Shown one piece after another: positions 1-8,694 of a DNA stretch of 43,217 bases (positions within the stretch are counted from its first letter, which is position 1; every line of letters starts with the position of its first letter). Origin of the DNA: Paenibacillus radicis (ex Xue et al. 2023) (lineage in GTDB: Bacteria; Bacillota; Bacilli; Paenibacillales; NBRC-103111); assembly GCF_024722015.1 (NCBI RefSeq), contig NZ_JANQBD010000046.1, positions 1-43,217 of the forward strand. Reading direction: 5' to 3'. Position numbers and translations under genes: made by a program. A model generated the notes under the pieces. That model had not been told where the DNA came from. It was given only the letters and a program-made list of their open reading frames with translations, and did not search any database.

Positions 1-124
1 GAACCTGTTCGTCAGTCGACCTGTAATGGTGAAGTGAAGAGCCGTATGCGTTAATAGCGCACGTACGGATCTGTGAGGGGTAAGGGGCGCAATCCAAGAG
101 AAGGAGAGGCCCCGCCTACTCGAC
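1..124 (+). mobile_element. 3' end of a group II intron (domains V and VI)
   Basis: Positions 39-72 fold as a domain V hairpin: GAGCCGTATGCG pairs with CGCACGTACGGATC across a TTAATAG loop, and AGC at 40-42 fits the catalytic triad. Positions 84-113 form a second stem (GGGGC with GCCCC) consistent with domain VI, followed by the tail CCTACTCGAC typical of a 3' splice site near 124. The intron body and any reverse transcriptase lie outside the window. The family call is from pattern recognition; the exact 3' boundary is uncertain. Confidence 0.7.
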
Positions 125-150
125 TATTTGGGGCGAATGATCAGTATTAG

Positions 151-207
151 GCACAAAACAGAGAGATAACGGAATGGGCTGTTCCGTTACCTCTCTGTTT
201 TTGTGCT
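151..207 (+). terminator. Long hairpin terminator, possibly bidirectional
   Basis: GCACAAAACAGAGAG at 151-165 continues into a stem of about 24 bp closed by a 7-nt loop near 175-181; the return arm ends TTTTTGTGC at 199-206 and is followed by TTTT. The A-rich 5' arm also gives U-rich RNA on the minus strand, so it could end the leftward MFS gene too. It lies about 27 bases after the intron end. Confidence 0.6.
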
Positions 208-344
208 TTTCAGGTGATTAAAGGAAGAAGTCCTTCCGCTACGGGCTTCCACTTACGTGGATGCAGCACAGCTAGTTGTCAGGACAACTGATTTCCTCCC
301 ATGCACCAACGTATGGATTCAGATTATCCGGATGGTTTTTCTTA

Positions 345-1553
345 TTAGCTTTTGGCTGATTGTGCCGGGCTTCCTTGCTGTACGCTTTGGAGTGCCGCGA
401 CATCTTCTGCCTCCGGGGTTTCAGCCGAGCGGTAGCTGAAGAAGAATAAAACTCGTGTAATGGCAATGAGGACAAAGCAGCCCCATATTGGCAAAAAGGC
501 AAGCAGTGCTCCGGACAGGAGCGCACCGATCCCGTTACCAGCATTCATAACGAGCTGAAAGTCAGAGAAGTAGACCATCTCTTTCCGGTGTTTAGCAGCT
601 TCCCTCATCATAATGGTTTGAGAAGCGACCTCATTGACGGCAAGGCAAACTCCAACCCAGCCTTGGATAACGAGCAGCAGCCAGAACGAATGGATAAATC
701 CATAGGGCAGTAAAGCAAGCGCCATGCCGATAATGGCTATTCCATATACCTTCATCATGCCGAAGCGATCCATGAGCATGCGGGCAACTGGCAGCAGCAG
801 TGTCGATACAACACCTGCTATGACTACAAAATAAGCGATCTGCGAGTTGCTTAATTTCAATACGTTGACATGATAAATGACGAGCAGTGGAGCTACCATG
901 GCGATTCCCGCATTGTTAAGCCCGAGCCACCACGTTTTACGGTCACATTCTTGAAAGGGACGTACCCAGGTAAGCTTGATCGGTTGTTTTTCTTTAGGAG
1001 CCAGCTCAGCCATAAGGGACATTCCGGCAAATGTGGATAAGCATCCGATTAGCATCGAAAATACATAGTTTTTTGGAAACATCCAATTATAGGCATCAAG
1101 AAAATGCCCGATTGTAAAGCTTCCGATGGTGACGATTACGATCCCGATAATTTTATTGTTACTGAATATTTTGGAAAAATCATTGGGAGACACCCATCTC
1201 CGCATAAGAGCAGGCTTCTGGGCATCCGACACCATGACCGATACCGCATTGACGGACCAGAAAAACAATAAGTAAGGAATTGGATTGGGAAGCAGTACGG
1301 AAAAGGCCATGCACAAAAATGCAAACTGACGGATATAGCCGCCTGTAAGAAAAACACCTCTGGTGACCGGCAGCTGTCGCGTTAGAAACGCTAACGACAA
1401 TGCACAGAACAGAGGCGGAAGTGAGTTAGACAAAGCTATTTGGAAATTGGTTGCACCTAAACGTGCGATTAATACCTGCAAAAAGGTGAAGAAGAATACG
1501 CTTTTCATGTTTTGCAATGCGGCGTCCAGGTAGATGCGAGTTGAAAGCTTCAT
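345..1553 (-). CDS. MFS transporter
   Basis: A 402-residue hydrophobic protein with about 12 membrane segments, the usual size and layout of major facilitator superfamily permeases of the inner membrane. A basic cytoplasmic loop near the middle (APKEKQPIKLTW) fits the central MFS loop. The ATG at 1553 has only a weak AAAGGT ribosome site about ten bases upstream. The substrate cannot be read from sequence. It stands alone, convergent with the intron remnant and downstream of the aldo/keto reductase on the same strand, 158 bases away. Family assignment is from hydrophobicity pattern and size rather than a diagnostic motif. Confidence 0.75.
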   Translation of the reverse strand: MKLSTRIYLDAALQNMKSVFFFTFLQVLIARLGATNFQIALSNSLPPLFCALSLAFLTRQLPVTRGVFLTGGYIRQFAFLCMAFSVLLPNPIPYLLFFWSVNAVSVMVSDAQKPALMRRWVSPNDFSKIFSNNKIIGIVIVTIGSFTIGHFLDAYNWMFPKNYVFSMLIGCLSTFAGMSLMAELAPKEKQPIKLTWVRPFQECDRKTWWLGLNNAGIAMVAPLLVIYHVNVLKLSNSQIAYFVVIAGVVSTLLLPVARMLMDRFGMMKVYGIAIIGMALALLPYGFIHSFWLLLVIQGWVGVCLAVNEVASQTIMMREAAKHRKEMVYFSDFQLVMNAGNGIGALLSGALLAFLPIWGCFVLIAITRVLFFFSYRSAETPEAEDVAALQSVQQGSPAQSAKS

Positions 1554-1711
1554 CGGTTCTCAATACCTTTCTTATCTTGGCTGCGGAGTCGAGCATAAGC
1601 TCCGTTAGTGACTTCTCCGACTAGCATACCTCGATAAGTTGACGAATTACATGGACGGTGCTATTGAAAAACATGGATTATCATGCTTTGGAAATATTAG
1701 AGAATAATACA

Positions 1712-2632
1712 TCATTCTTTCCAGCTTTGAGGATGTAAATCGGAAATATAGGCTGCCGCTGCTGCATTGCTGATCACTTGCTCCGGGCTTTTGCAGCCTG
1801 GAATAACGGCCGTCACTGCCGGGTGCTTGAGGCACCACGCTAATGCCCAGGTCGCCATATCGACACCTTCCGGCACCTCGTTCTCGCGGATATGCGACAC
1901 TTCCTCAAGCTTGCGCAGCGTCTGTTCACGGTCATGGTTATTGCGCACGTCATTTTCCGCGAATACAGCTCCCGGCTTGTACTTGCCGCTCAAATAACCG
2001 CTGGCCAAAGGCACGCGTGCCAGCACACCCAGATCCTGCTCCTGGCAGGACGGGAATACGCGTTCCTCCGGCTTTCGGTCCAGTCGATTATAAACGACTT
2101 GAATGACCTGTGAGTTAACTTTGGTTGAGGCCGCGGTTTGGTGCAGGTTATCGTTGCTGCCGATTGAAGTGCCCAAGTGCCTGATTTTTCCCGCTTGAAC
2201 CTGCTTATCCAGCACCGTCCATAACTCATCGTTATCGAAAGCTTCATCCGAGCCGGAATGAAATTGATACACATCTATATAGTCGGTTCGCAGAGCCTTT
2301 AACGAATCCTCAAGCTGCTTAAGCACATCAGAGGCGGACCATAGCTGGTTACGGCTGAAATTTTCATTGAAGTGATGTCCGAACTTGGTTGCAATAACCC
2401 AATCCTCACGGCGTTTTCGAGAAATATAATTACCGATCAGCGCTTCTGAAACATGGTCCCCATAGCATTCCGCCGTATCAATCAGATTAATGCCTGAAGC
2501 TTGGGCTTGATCCAAAATAGCATCGGCCTCTTGCTGAAGAAATTGCTTGCCCCATTCTCCTCCGAATTGCCAGGTGCCAACACCAATGATGGATACTTTC
2601 AAATTCGTTGTTCCTAACCGCCGGTATTTCAA
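1712..2632 (-). CDS. Aldo/keto reductase family oxidoreductase
   Basis: A 306-residue TIM-barrel NADPH-dependent aldo/keto reductase. The family's catalytic tetrad is visible in order: Asp and Tyr in NLIDTAECYGD, Lys in WVIATKFGHH and His in DVYQFHSG. The N-terminus (MKYRRLGTTNLKVSIIGVGT) is the standard first strand and glycine turn, and the C-terminal VTAVIPGCKSPEQVISNAAA is the cofactor-phosphate region. Start is TTG at 2632, supported by GGGAGGG six bases upstream. The substrate is unknown; such proteins reduce carbonyls with NADPH in the cytoplasm. No operon partner is evident. Confidence 0.9.
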   Translation of the reverse strand: MKYRRLGTTNLKVSIIGVGTWQFGGEWGKQFLQQEADAILDQAQASGINLIDTAECYGDHVSEALIGNYISRKRREDWVIATKFGHHFNENFSRNQLWSASDVLKQLEDSLKALRTDYIDVYQFHSGSDEAFDNDELWTVLDKQVQAGKIRHLGTSIGSNDNLHQTAASTKVNSQVIQVVYNRLDRKPEERVFPSCQEQDLGVLARVPLASGYLSGKYKPGAVFAENDVRNNHDREQTLRKLEEVSHIRENEVPEGVDMATWALAWCLKHPAVTAVIPGCKSPEQVISNAAAAAYISDLHPQSWKE

Positions 2633-2814
2633 ATCGAATCCCTCCCATGATCATATGTGTTCTCCTATATTTTAACGATATTATTTCCATGAAGTCAAAA
2701 AAGCCAATTTCTTGATTGCCTATTAGTTTTGGGATAAAATGCTGATTAAATATGCAAATTATGAAGTAGAAAAGATGAAATCAGCTTTTCGAAGGCTTAG
2801 GAGGTAATTCAACA

Positions 2815-3255
2815 ATGCGAAAACAAATCATTATTTTGATGCTGGCACTAACCACTGCTGTCACTGGGTTAACGGCTTGTACCAAGAAAATAGACAAGAC
2901 AGGAGCAAGTCCTGCAGTGCTGGAGGGTCAGTCCGAGCATTGGAGAGTAAAAATCCAATATGCGGCTAATGGAGATGCGCTTGACGAGATCCTGTCCATG
3001 CAAACAACAATAACTGAACAAACTATGGAAGAAGTTACGGCAACCATCTATCATAAAGACCAGGAACCTAAAGCACTGCCTGTTACTGAACCGTCTTTGT
3101 TCAGATCAGGCCAACCGCTGACCTTTGTTGATAAAGGGGCCGTTAAAAATTGGAAGGATACGGAACAGGTTGCAGTCGAATGGAAAATCGGTGAAACAAG
3201 AATAAAGGAATATGTAACGGTGGAAAATAAATCGGCAGCTGGAGCCCCCAAATAA
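2815..3255 (+). CDS. Small lipoprotein of unknown function
   Basis: 146 residues. The N-terminus is a basic, hydrophobic signal peptide ending in the lipobox LTAC (Cys22), so the mature protein should be lipid-anchored outside the membrane. GGAGGT lies just upstream of the ATG. The remaining about 120 residues are hydrophilic, predicted beta-rich, and contain no family motif I recognise. It precedes signal peptidase I by less than 100 bases on the same strand, but a short AT-rich gap makes co-transcription unproven. Confidence 0.75.
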   Translation: MRKQIIILMLALTTAVTGLTACTKKIDKTGASPAVLEGQSEHWRVKIQYAANGDALDEILSMQTTITEQTMEEVTATIYHKDQEPKALPVTEPSLFRSGQPLTFVDKGAVKNWKDTEQVAVEWKIGETRIKEYVTVENKSAAGAPK

Positions 3256-3347
3256 ACCTTATATACAAAATTTATGTTTTATTAATATTTCCTTTGTCTG
3301 AATCTTGTAAGGTATACATAAGGATCAGGCGAAGGGATGGGAGTATT

Positions 3348-3878
3348 GTGCAGCGAGTGAAACGATGGATCAAGGAATGGGTGCCGACTCTGGCGATAAC
3401 TATAGCGATAAGCTTCACTTTCAATACGTATATAGCACAAGGGATGACCGTGCCGACCGGTTCCATGCTGCCGACTATTCAGCTCGAAGACAAGATTTTG
3501 GTCGAAAAAATGGTAGGGCTTACCAATTTTCAATTCGGTGATGTTGTTGTTTTCTATCCTCCGCTTCCTGGCCATGAAGAGGAGCGATTTGTTAAACGGT
3601 TGATAGGGCTGCCGGGAGATACAATTGAAATCAAGCAGGGTAAGCTAATCCGTAACGGACAGATCATAGAGGAAGCTTATGTAAAGGAACCGATCAAATA
3701 CAGCTTTGGTCCGGTTCAAGTGCCGGAGGATCAATATTTTTTCTTGGGCGATAATCGCAATGACAGTCTTGACTCGCACTTATGGCCAACCCCATTTGTG
3801 AGCAAGGACAAGCTGGTAGGTAAAGTGATGTTTCGCTATTATCCAATTGCCGATATCGGTGTGTTGGATCCCAAGTAA
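3348..3878 (+). CDS. sipS: Signal peptidase I
   Basis: Type I signal peptidase (S26 family), which cleaves signal peptides from exported proteins at the outer face of the membrane. One N-terminal membrane anchor (residues about 12-31) is followed by the nucleophile motif VPTGSML (Ser39), the general-base Lys83 in FVKRLIGLPGD, and the conserved GDNRNDSLDS box. I chose GTG at 3348 because GGGATGGGAG lies about six bases upstream; it gives 176 residues and places Ser39/Lys83 close to B. subtilis SipS (43/83). An upstream in-frame start at 3294 would add 18 residues without a good ribosome site. Bacillales often carry several paralogues, so the symbol is by family only. Confidence 0.9.
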   Translation: MQRVKRWIKEWVPTLAITIAISFTFNTYIAQGMTVPTGSMLPTIQLEDKILVEKMVGLTNFQFGDVVVFYPPLPGHEEERFVKRLIGLPGDTIEIKQGKLIRNGQIIEEAYVKEPIKYSFGPVQVPEDQYFFLGDNRNDSLDSHLWPTPFVSKDKLVGKVMFRYYPIADIGVLDPK

Positions 3879-3896
3879 GCTGATATTTGAAAGCCG

Positions 3897-3930
3897 CCTC
3901 CGTCAAAAGTATTTTTTGACGGAGGTTTTT
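3897..3930 (+). terminator. Rho-independent terminator after signal peptidase
   Basis: CCTCCGTCAAAA at 3897-3908 pairs with TTTTGACGGAGG ending at 3925 around a short loop and is followed by TTTTT. The A-run in the first arm lets it work leftward for the convergent coat gene as well. Confidence 0.9.
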
Positions 3931-3950
3931 AGTATGGCTTTTAGAGTTTA

Positions 3951-4211
3951 TTAGCCTCTTCTGGTTTTACGCTGCGATATGCCAACTTTTTTGCCGGCAC
4001 GATTTTTTTTCTGTTTGACGGAGGATACGCTGCACATTACGTCTTTGGAGGTAGCGGTGTAGATATGCTCGTAATGAGGCACGCAATGATGCTGGTTAAT
4101 GATCTCAATAGGATGAATGACTTCAACAAGTTGAGGATGAAAGTGATTCTCATACATAGTCACCGGTGGATCAAAAATAGTTTTGGTAGGGCAATCTGGA
4201 CAAAAAGCCAT
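3951..4211 (-). CDS. CotD-like spore coat protein
   Basis: An 86-residue protein rich in His and Cys in its first two thirds (FCPDCPTK, ENHFHPQ, VIHPIEI, NQHHCVPHYEHIY) with a very basic tail rich in Lys and Arg. Alternating HP, HH and HYEH motifs resemble CotD-family inner coat proteins. I place the start at ATG 4211 because AAAGGAG lies nine bases upstream; an in-frame start at 4244 lacks a site. If the assignment is right, expression would be late in the mother cell (sigma-K), but I did not identify that promoter. The resemblance is by composition and motif, so confidence is moderate. Confidence 0.6.
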   Translation of the reverse strand: MAFCPDCPTKTIFDPPVTMYENHFHPQLVEVIHPIEIINQHHCVPHYEHIYTATSKDVMCSVSSVKQKKNRAGKKVGISQRKTRRG

Positions 4212-4258
4212 TTTCTTCAGCTCCTTTGATTGGGTATAAGACACTATACGTTACATTC

Positions 4259-4270
4259 GACCAATTGGTC
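4259..4270. promoter_or_regulatory. Perfect 12-bp palindrome, possible operator
   Basis: GACCAATTGGTC is a perfect palindrome 47 bases upstream of the leftward coat gene start and about 70 bases before the pheS promoter -35. Its form suits a dimeric repressor, but no matching regulator is in the window; it may be chance. Confidence 0.25.
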
Positions 4271-4338
4271 TGTTCGATTGTCCCTGCTTCAAATACCCAT
4301 TTCTCAAAGGCGTACTTTCCGGATCTGGACTGCCTGGC

Positions 4339-4367
4339 TTGCATCTTTAATCGAATTTGCATATAAT
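4339..4367 (+). promoter_or_regulatory. Sigma-A promoter for the pheS leader
   Basis: TTGCAT at 4339-4344 and TATAAT at 4362-4367 are separated by 17 bases, close to the vegetative consensus. Transcription should begin near 4374, just before the T-box leader. Confidence 0.75.
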
Positions 4368-4387
4368 ATGCTAATACTTACATACAA

Positions 4388-4706
4388 TGAAATGCGTTGA
4401 CGGAGAAGAGTAAGCAGTGCCTCTATACAGGGAGGAGCCGCCGGAGATTGAGAGCGGTTCTACAGAAACAGGCTGCCGAAGTTCGCTCCTGAGCAGACCT
4501 TTGAACCCGTACGGTGAAATCCGCGGCAAGTAGAAGGAACCGGCCGCATCACATGCGTGAACCGTTATGTTTAATGAAGCGAGAGGCATCGACTGTTGCT
4601 TGTATTCCGGGAATTACCGGTCTGCAAGGAAACGCGGGCTTTTCGAAACTAGGGTGGTACCACGACTTTTTCGTCCCTGATCCGGGATGGGAGAAGTCTT
4701 TTTTGC
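4388..4706 (+). promoter_or_regulatory. Phenylalanine T-box leader of pheST
   Basis: A tRNA-sensing antitermination leader. The T-box sequence AGGGTGGTACCACG is at 4651-4664. The proposed specifier codon is TTC (Phe) at 4482-4484, in a CGAAGTTCGCTCC context matching a Stem I specifier loop, agreeing with the downstream genes. The terminator arm begins in the T-box and ends at TTTTTT about 4698-4704. Known mechanism: uncharged tRNA-Phe pairs with specifier and T-box bulge and prevents termination, so pheST is induced when Phe-tRNA charging drops. The exact Stem I limits are estimated. Confidence 0.93.
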
Positions 4707-4731
4707 GTTCGTTGTGTTGCACACAAGTACC

Positions 4732-4813
4732 GCTTACGAAAAAAGCTTGGTTAAAGTAAAGTTCGATAAGGCTTACGAAGAAAGTTTTGCCAAGGCAAAA
4801 CTCGAAGGAGGAG
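4732..4813 (+). repeat. Palindromic leader element before pheS (two copies)
   Basis: A degenerate copy (GCTTACGAAAAAAGCTT, 4733-4749) is followed by a full copy beginning GCTTACGAAGAAA at 4771. The full copy carries a perfect 8-bp hairpin GTTTTGCC/GGCAAAAC with an AA loop at 4784-4801, then CTCGAAGGAGG with the pheS ribosome site. The same layout recurs before cobU and the cobD-cobQ fusion. Confidence 0.7.
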
Positions 4814-4820
4814 AAGAATC

Positions 4821-5855
4821 ATGAAAGAGCGTTTAGAGGCTTTAAAAGCAGAAGCGCTGCAGGAGCTGGCGCAAGTAACGAACCAACAGCAATTAAACGA
4901 CATGAGGGTCAAATATTTAGGCAAGAAAGGACCGTTAACCGAGGTTCTGCGAGGTATGGGAGCATTAAGCGCCGAGGAGCGCCCAGTTATCGGCCAAGTG
5001 GCGAATGATGTGCGTGGAGCTATCGAAGCGGTTATTGAGAGCAAGCAAGCCGAGTACCTGCAAGCGGAAACCGAGGCCCGGCTTCGTGCGGAAACGATCG
5101 ACGTAACCCTTCCAGGCAGACCGGCGGGTCTTGGTGCCGTGCATCCTATCAGCAAGGTAATTCAACAGATTGAAGATATTTTTGTAGGTATGGGCTATAC
5201 CGTGGCAGAGGGTCCCGAGGTTGAGCAGGACTATTATAACTTTGAGGCTTTGAATTTGCCGAAAAATCATCCGGCGCGAGATATGCAGGATTCCTTTTAT
5301 GTGACGGAAGATATTTTGCTGCGTACGCATACTTCACCCGTACAAGTGCGGACGATGGAGAAAATGAAGGGCGAGGTGCCGGTTAAAATCATTTGTCCGG
5401 GACGCGTATACCGCCGCGATGATGATGATGCGACTCACAGCCATATGTTTACACAGATTGAAGGTCTTGTAATCGACCGGAATATTCGTATGAGCGATTT
5501 GAAGGGAACTTTGCTACAGTTCGTACAAGAGCTGTTCGGCAAACAGACACAAATTCGGATGCGCCCGAGCTTTTTCCCTTTTACGGAGCCAAGCGCTGAG
5601 GTTGATGTGACCTGTGCCATGTGCGGCGGTGCGGGATGCAGAGTCTGCAAGCAAACCGGATGGCTGGAAATTCTAGGTTCCGGAATGGTGCATCCACGTG
5701 TATTGGAAATGGCCGGCTATGATCCGGAAGAATATAGCGGCTTTGCTTTTGGAATGGGAGTCGAACGGATTGCGATGCTGAAGTATGACGTTGAAGACAT
5801 TAGACATTTTTATACGAACGACCTTCGATTCTTGAAGCAATTTGTACATCTGTAA
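4821..5855 (+). CDS. pheS: Phenylalanyl-tRNA synthetase alpha subunit
   Basis: 344 residues, normal length. The N-terminal coiled-coil tRNA arm (about residues 1-90) precedes the class II catalytic core. Motif 2 is VYRRDDDDATHSHMFTQIEG and motif 3 is FGMGVERIAMLKY. A CAMCGGAGCRVC segment near residues 260-270 carries paired cysteines. With PheT it forms the alpha2beta2 enzyme that charges tRNA-Phe in the cytoplasm. The start has GGAGGAG about eight bases upstream. Regulation is by the upstream T-box; pheT follows after 21 bases. Confidence 0.98.
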   Translation: MKERLEALKAEALQELAQVTNQQQLNDMRVKYLGKKGPLTEVLRGMGALSAEERPVIGQVANDVRGAIEAVIESKQAEYLQAETEARLRAETIDVTLPGRPAGLGAVHPISKVIQQIEDIFVGMGYTVAEGPEVEQDYYNFEALNLPKNHPARDMQDSFYVTEDILLRTHTSPVQVRTMEKMKGEVPVKIICPGRVYRRDDDDATHSHMFTQIEGLVIDRNIRMSDLKGTLLQFVQELFGKQTQIRMRPSFFPFTEPSAEVDVTCAMCGGAGCRVCKQTGWLEILGSGMVHPRVLEMAGYDPEEYSGFAFGMGVERIAMLKYDVEDIRHFYTNDLRFLKQFVHL

Positions 5856-5876
5856 AAGAGAGGAGCGTGAGCGGAC

Positions 5877-8327
5877 ATGAAAGTATCATATCAATGGTTG
5901 TCCCAATATGTGGACGTGAGTGGATATACAGCCGCAGAGCTGGCGGAAAAGCTAACGCGCAGCGGTATTGAAGTGGATTTTGTGGAGGACCGTAACAAGG
6001 GCGTGGAGGGCGTGTACGTCGGCTACGTGAAAACGCGTGAAAAGCATCCGGATGCGGATAAGCTGAGCGTGTGTACGGTGGATGTGGGTCAAGCAGAAGA
6101 TTTGCAAATCGTATGCGGGGCAAAAAATGTGGATGCAGGGCAAAAAGTGCCTGTAGCTATCGTTGGAGCGAAGCTGCCGGACGGCTTGAACATTAAGCGG
6201 GCGAAGCTGCGTGGTGTGGAATCGCAGGGAATGATCTGCTCAGCCAAGGAGCTCGGCTTGAATGATAAGCTGCTGCCGAAGGAAATTCAAGAAGGTATAC
6301 TGGTACTGCCGGCGGATACCAAGGTTGGGGAGCCTATCCTGGATGTGCTTGCCATAAGTGATCATGTAATGGATCTGGATTTGACGCCGAACCGATCCGA
6401 TTGCTTAAGCATGCTGGGTGCCGCTTACGAAATCGGTGCTATTCTTGGACGTCCAGTGAAGCTTCCTGATTCAGAGCAGGGTATTGCCGGCAGCGCTTCT
6501 GCTGTTCAAGCAGCCAGCCGCATCTCTGTCGAAATTACAGCGGAGGAGCAATGCTCTCACTATGCTGCACGATTGATTGAAGGCGTGAGCATTGGGACAT
6601 CTCCACTATGGATGCAGAACCGTCTGATGGCGGCAGGCATTCGCCCGATCAACAATATTGTCGATATCACAAACTATGTGATGCTTGAATATGGTCAGCC
6701 GCTACACGCGTTTGACGCAGATAAGCTCTCCAATGGTCATATCGACGTTCGTATGGCGAAGCAGGGTGAGAAGCTTATAACGTTAGATGGTGTTGAGCGT
6801 ACATTAGAATCCCACATGCTTCTGATTACTGACGGAACTAAACCGGTAGCAATAGCAGGCGTGATGGGCGGGGAAAACTCCGAGGTTACGGAAAGTACAA
6901 CTCGTATTTTACTGGAATCAGCTAAATTTGACGGCGGCACAGTGCGCAAAACATCACGTCAGCTTGGGCTTCGTTCGGAAGCTTCCTTGCGTTTCGAGAA
7001 GGAAGTTAATCCTGAGGCTGTACTGCCGGCATTGAATCGTGCGGCTTCGCTTATTAGCGAGTACGCTGGCGGACAGGTAGCGGTGGGAACGGTTGAGGCA
7101 ACGACTCAGAAGCATCAACCGGTAAAGATTGACTTGTCCGTTGGACGTATCAATGATTACTTGGGTACAGAACTGACTGCTGAACAGGTGAAAAGTATTT
7201 TTGACCGTTTAAGTTTTACTTCTGATGCTAACGGCGAGCTATTCACGGTTCATGTACCGAGCCGTCGTGGCGATATCACAAGAACAGTTGATTTAATCGA
7301 GGAAGTAGCGCGTCTATATGGCTACGATAATATTCCTACAACACTTATGTCAGGTGTAACGACACCGGGGGCGCTTAATAAAGAGCAGACGATTCGCCGT
7401 CTGGCTCGCAATCTGCTTACCGGCAGCGGGCTGTATGAGGCAATTACGTATTCATTTACACATCCTCAGCAGATTGTTGATTTCCCCGGCGCTTATAAAG
7501 AAGCTAAACCGGTGGCGCTTGCTATGCCTATGAGTGAGGATCGGAGCACATTGCGTACGAGTCTTATCCCTCATTTGCTGGATGCGGCTTCGTATAACCG
7601 TAATCGTAATACAAACGATGTTGCAGTATTTGAAATTGGCAAAGTATTCGTAACGGAGGAAGCATCGCTTTCCCATTTGCCAGATGAGCGCTTGATGTTG
7701 GCGATACTTTTGACCGGTAAACGTCAGGAAACTCATTGGGCCGGTAAATCAAGAGATGTCGATTTCTATGATTTAAAAGGTGCATTTGAGAGCTTGATCA
7801 GCTATCTTGGGCTGTCAGGCACTGTTGGATATACAGTAGCTCAGCCGGAAGGCTTCCATCCGGGACGTACAGCACATATCACTTTGACAACGGCTGAGGG
7901 CACCAAAGTAATTGGAACGCTTGGGCAGCTTCATCCTACACTTCAACAGCAGAAGGATTTGGCTGATACGTACGTATTAGAGGTTGAATTCACCGTGCTG
8001 GCAGAACATGCGGATGAACAAATTACTTACAAGCAATTGCCTCGTTACCCATCTATAGGACGTGATATTGCCGTTGTTGTTAATCGCGAAGTGCAGGTCG
8101 GTGATTTGACTGCCAAAGTAAGCGAAGTTGCCGCTGAACTGCTTGAATCCATCCAGGTATTCGATATTTACACAGGAGATCGTTTGGGCGCTGATAAAAA
8201 AAGCGTAGCTCTTTCTTTGGTTTACCGGACTCCTGAACGTACGTTGACGGATGAAGAGGTAAGCGAATTGCATGCCAAGGTCGTTGATGCATTAGAGAAG
8301 ACTTTTGCTGCGGAGTTGCGTAAATAG
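5877..8327 (+). CDS. pheT: Phenylalanyl-tRNA synthetase beta subunit
   Basis: 816 residues, full length. Domain order fits PheT: N-terminal segment MKVSYQWLSQYVDV, OB-fold tRNA-binding domain (about 40-150, HPDADKLSVCTVDVG), the B3/B4 editing region (about 215-390, with NNIVDITNYVMLEYGQPLHAFD), B5 (about 405-480), catalytic-like core (about 490-690), and C-terminal anticodon-binding FDX-ACB domain (about 720-816, YPSIGRDIAVVVNREV). Gly-rich VAIAGVMGGENSEV is the conserved editing-domain loop. AGAGAGGAG precedes the ATG. It is co-transcribed with pheS and ends at the terminator at 8382. Confidence 0.98.
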   Translation: MKVSYQWLSQYVDVSGYTAAELAEKLTRSGIEVDFVEDRNKGVEGVYVGYVKTREKHPDADKLSVCTVDVGQAEDLQIVCGAKNVDAGQKVPVAIVGAKLPDGLNIKRAKLRGVESQGMICSAKELGLNDKLLPKEIQEGILVLPADTKVGEPILDVLAISDHVMDLDLTPNRSDCLSMLGAAYEIGAILGRPVKLPDSEQGIAGSASAVQAASRISVEITAEEQCSHYAARLIEGVSIGTSPLWMQNRLMAAGIRPINNIVDITNYVMLEYGQPLHAFDADKLSNGHIDVRMAKQGEKLITLDGVERTLESHMLLITDGTKPVAIAGVMGGENSEVTESTTRILLESAKFDGGTVRKTSRQLGLRSEASLRFEKEVNPEAVLPALNRAASLISEYAGGQVAVGTVEATTQKHQPVKIDLSVGRINDYLGTELTAEQVKSIFDRLSFTSDANGELFTVHVPSRRGDITRTVDLIEEVARLYGYDNIPTTLMSGVTTPGALNKEQTIRRLARNLLTGSGLYEAITYSFTHPQQIVDFPGAYKEAKPVALAMPMSEDRSTLRTSLIPHLLDAASYNRNRNTNDVAVFEIGKVFVTEEASLSHLPDERLMLAILLTGKRQETHWAGKSRDVDFYDLKGAFESLISYLGLSGTVGYTVAQPEGFHPGRTAHITLTTAEGTKVIGTLGQLHPTLQQQKDLADTYVLEVEFTVLAEHADEQITYKQLPRYPSIGRDIAVVVNREVQVGDLTAKVSEVAAELLESIQVFDIYTGDRLGADKKSVALSLVYRTPERTLTDEEVSELHAKVVDALEKTFAAELRK

Positions 8328-8381
8328 TTTATAGGAAGAATGTCTCTGGAATTTGAACAAAAGTACGCCTTTAATAGCAGG

Positions 8382-8433
8382 AAAAGCGGTTCAACGTATC
8401 GAATTAACATGAGATACGAGGGACCGCTTTTTT
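8382..8433 (+). terminator. Terminator after pheT
   Basis: AAAAGCGGTTC near 8383 pairs with GGACCGCTTTTTT ending at 8433; an internal arm CGTATC/GATACG extends the stem. Confidence 0.85.
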
Positions 8434-8479
8434 GGTTGGCTGGAAAGTATAAGTTTTAAACACTTTCCTTCGCTTTACC

Positions 8480-8528
8480 TTGACACAAACGTGCTTGTTC
8501 CAAGGACATAGCAGATGTATATCCTTGG
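8480..8528 (+). promoter_or_regulatory. Possible zapA promoter with overlapping inverted repeat
   Basis: TTGACA at 8480-8485 is a consensus -35. The expected -10 zone holds only weak matches (GACATA at 8505), and the inverted repeat CCAAGGA (8500-8506)/TCCTTGG (8522-8528) covers it. This could be an operator-controlled promoter, or the -35 may be coincidental. The rest of 8434-8694 shows no gene. Confidence 0.3.
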
Positions 8529-8694
8529 ATAAGGATTTTCTGAAAAGCAATAGGACTATGCCGTCTTTACTTTACTTAAAATGAATTTAGAAAGATCGTT
8601 TTTTTTTAGAAACAGGGAAGATTGCCGAAAGGCTGGTAAGGATGTTTATACCTCTTTAGGGGAATTAAGTTAAGTCCGAAAGGAGAGCTTACAG

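Noticed and set aside
272..544. 90-residue minus-strand frame overlapping the MFS gene end
   Set aside because: It overlaps the MFS C-terminus in another frame and has no supporting features.
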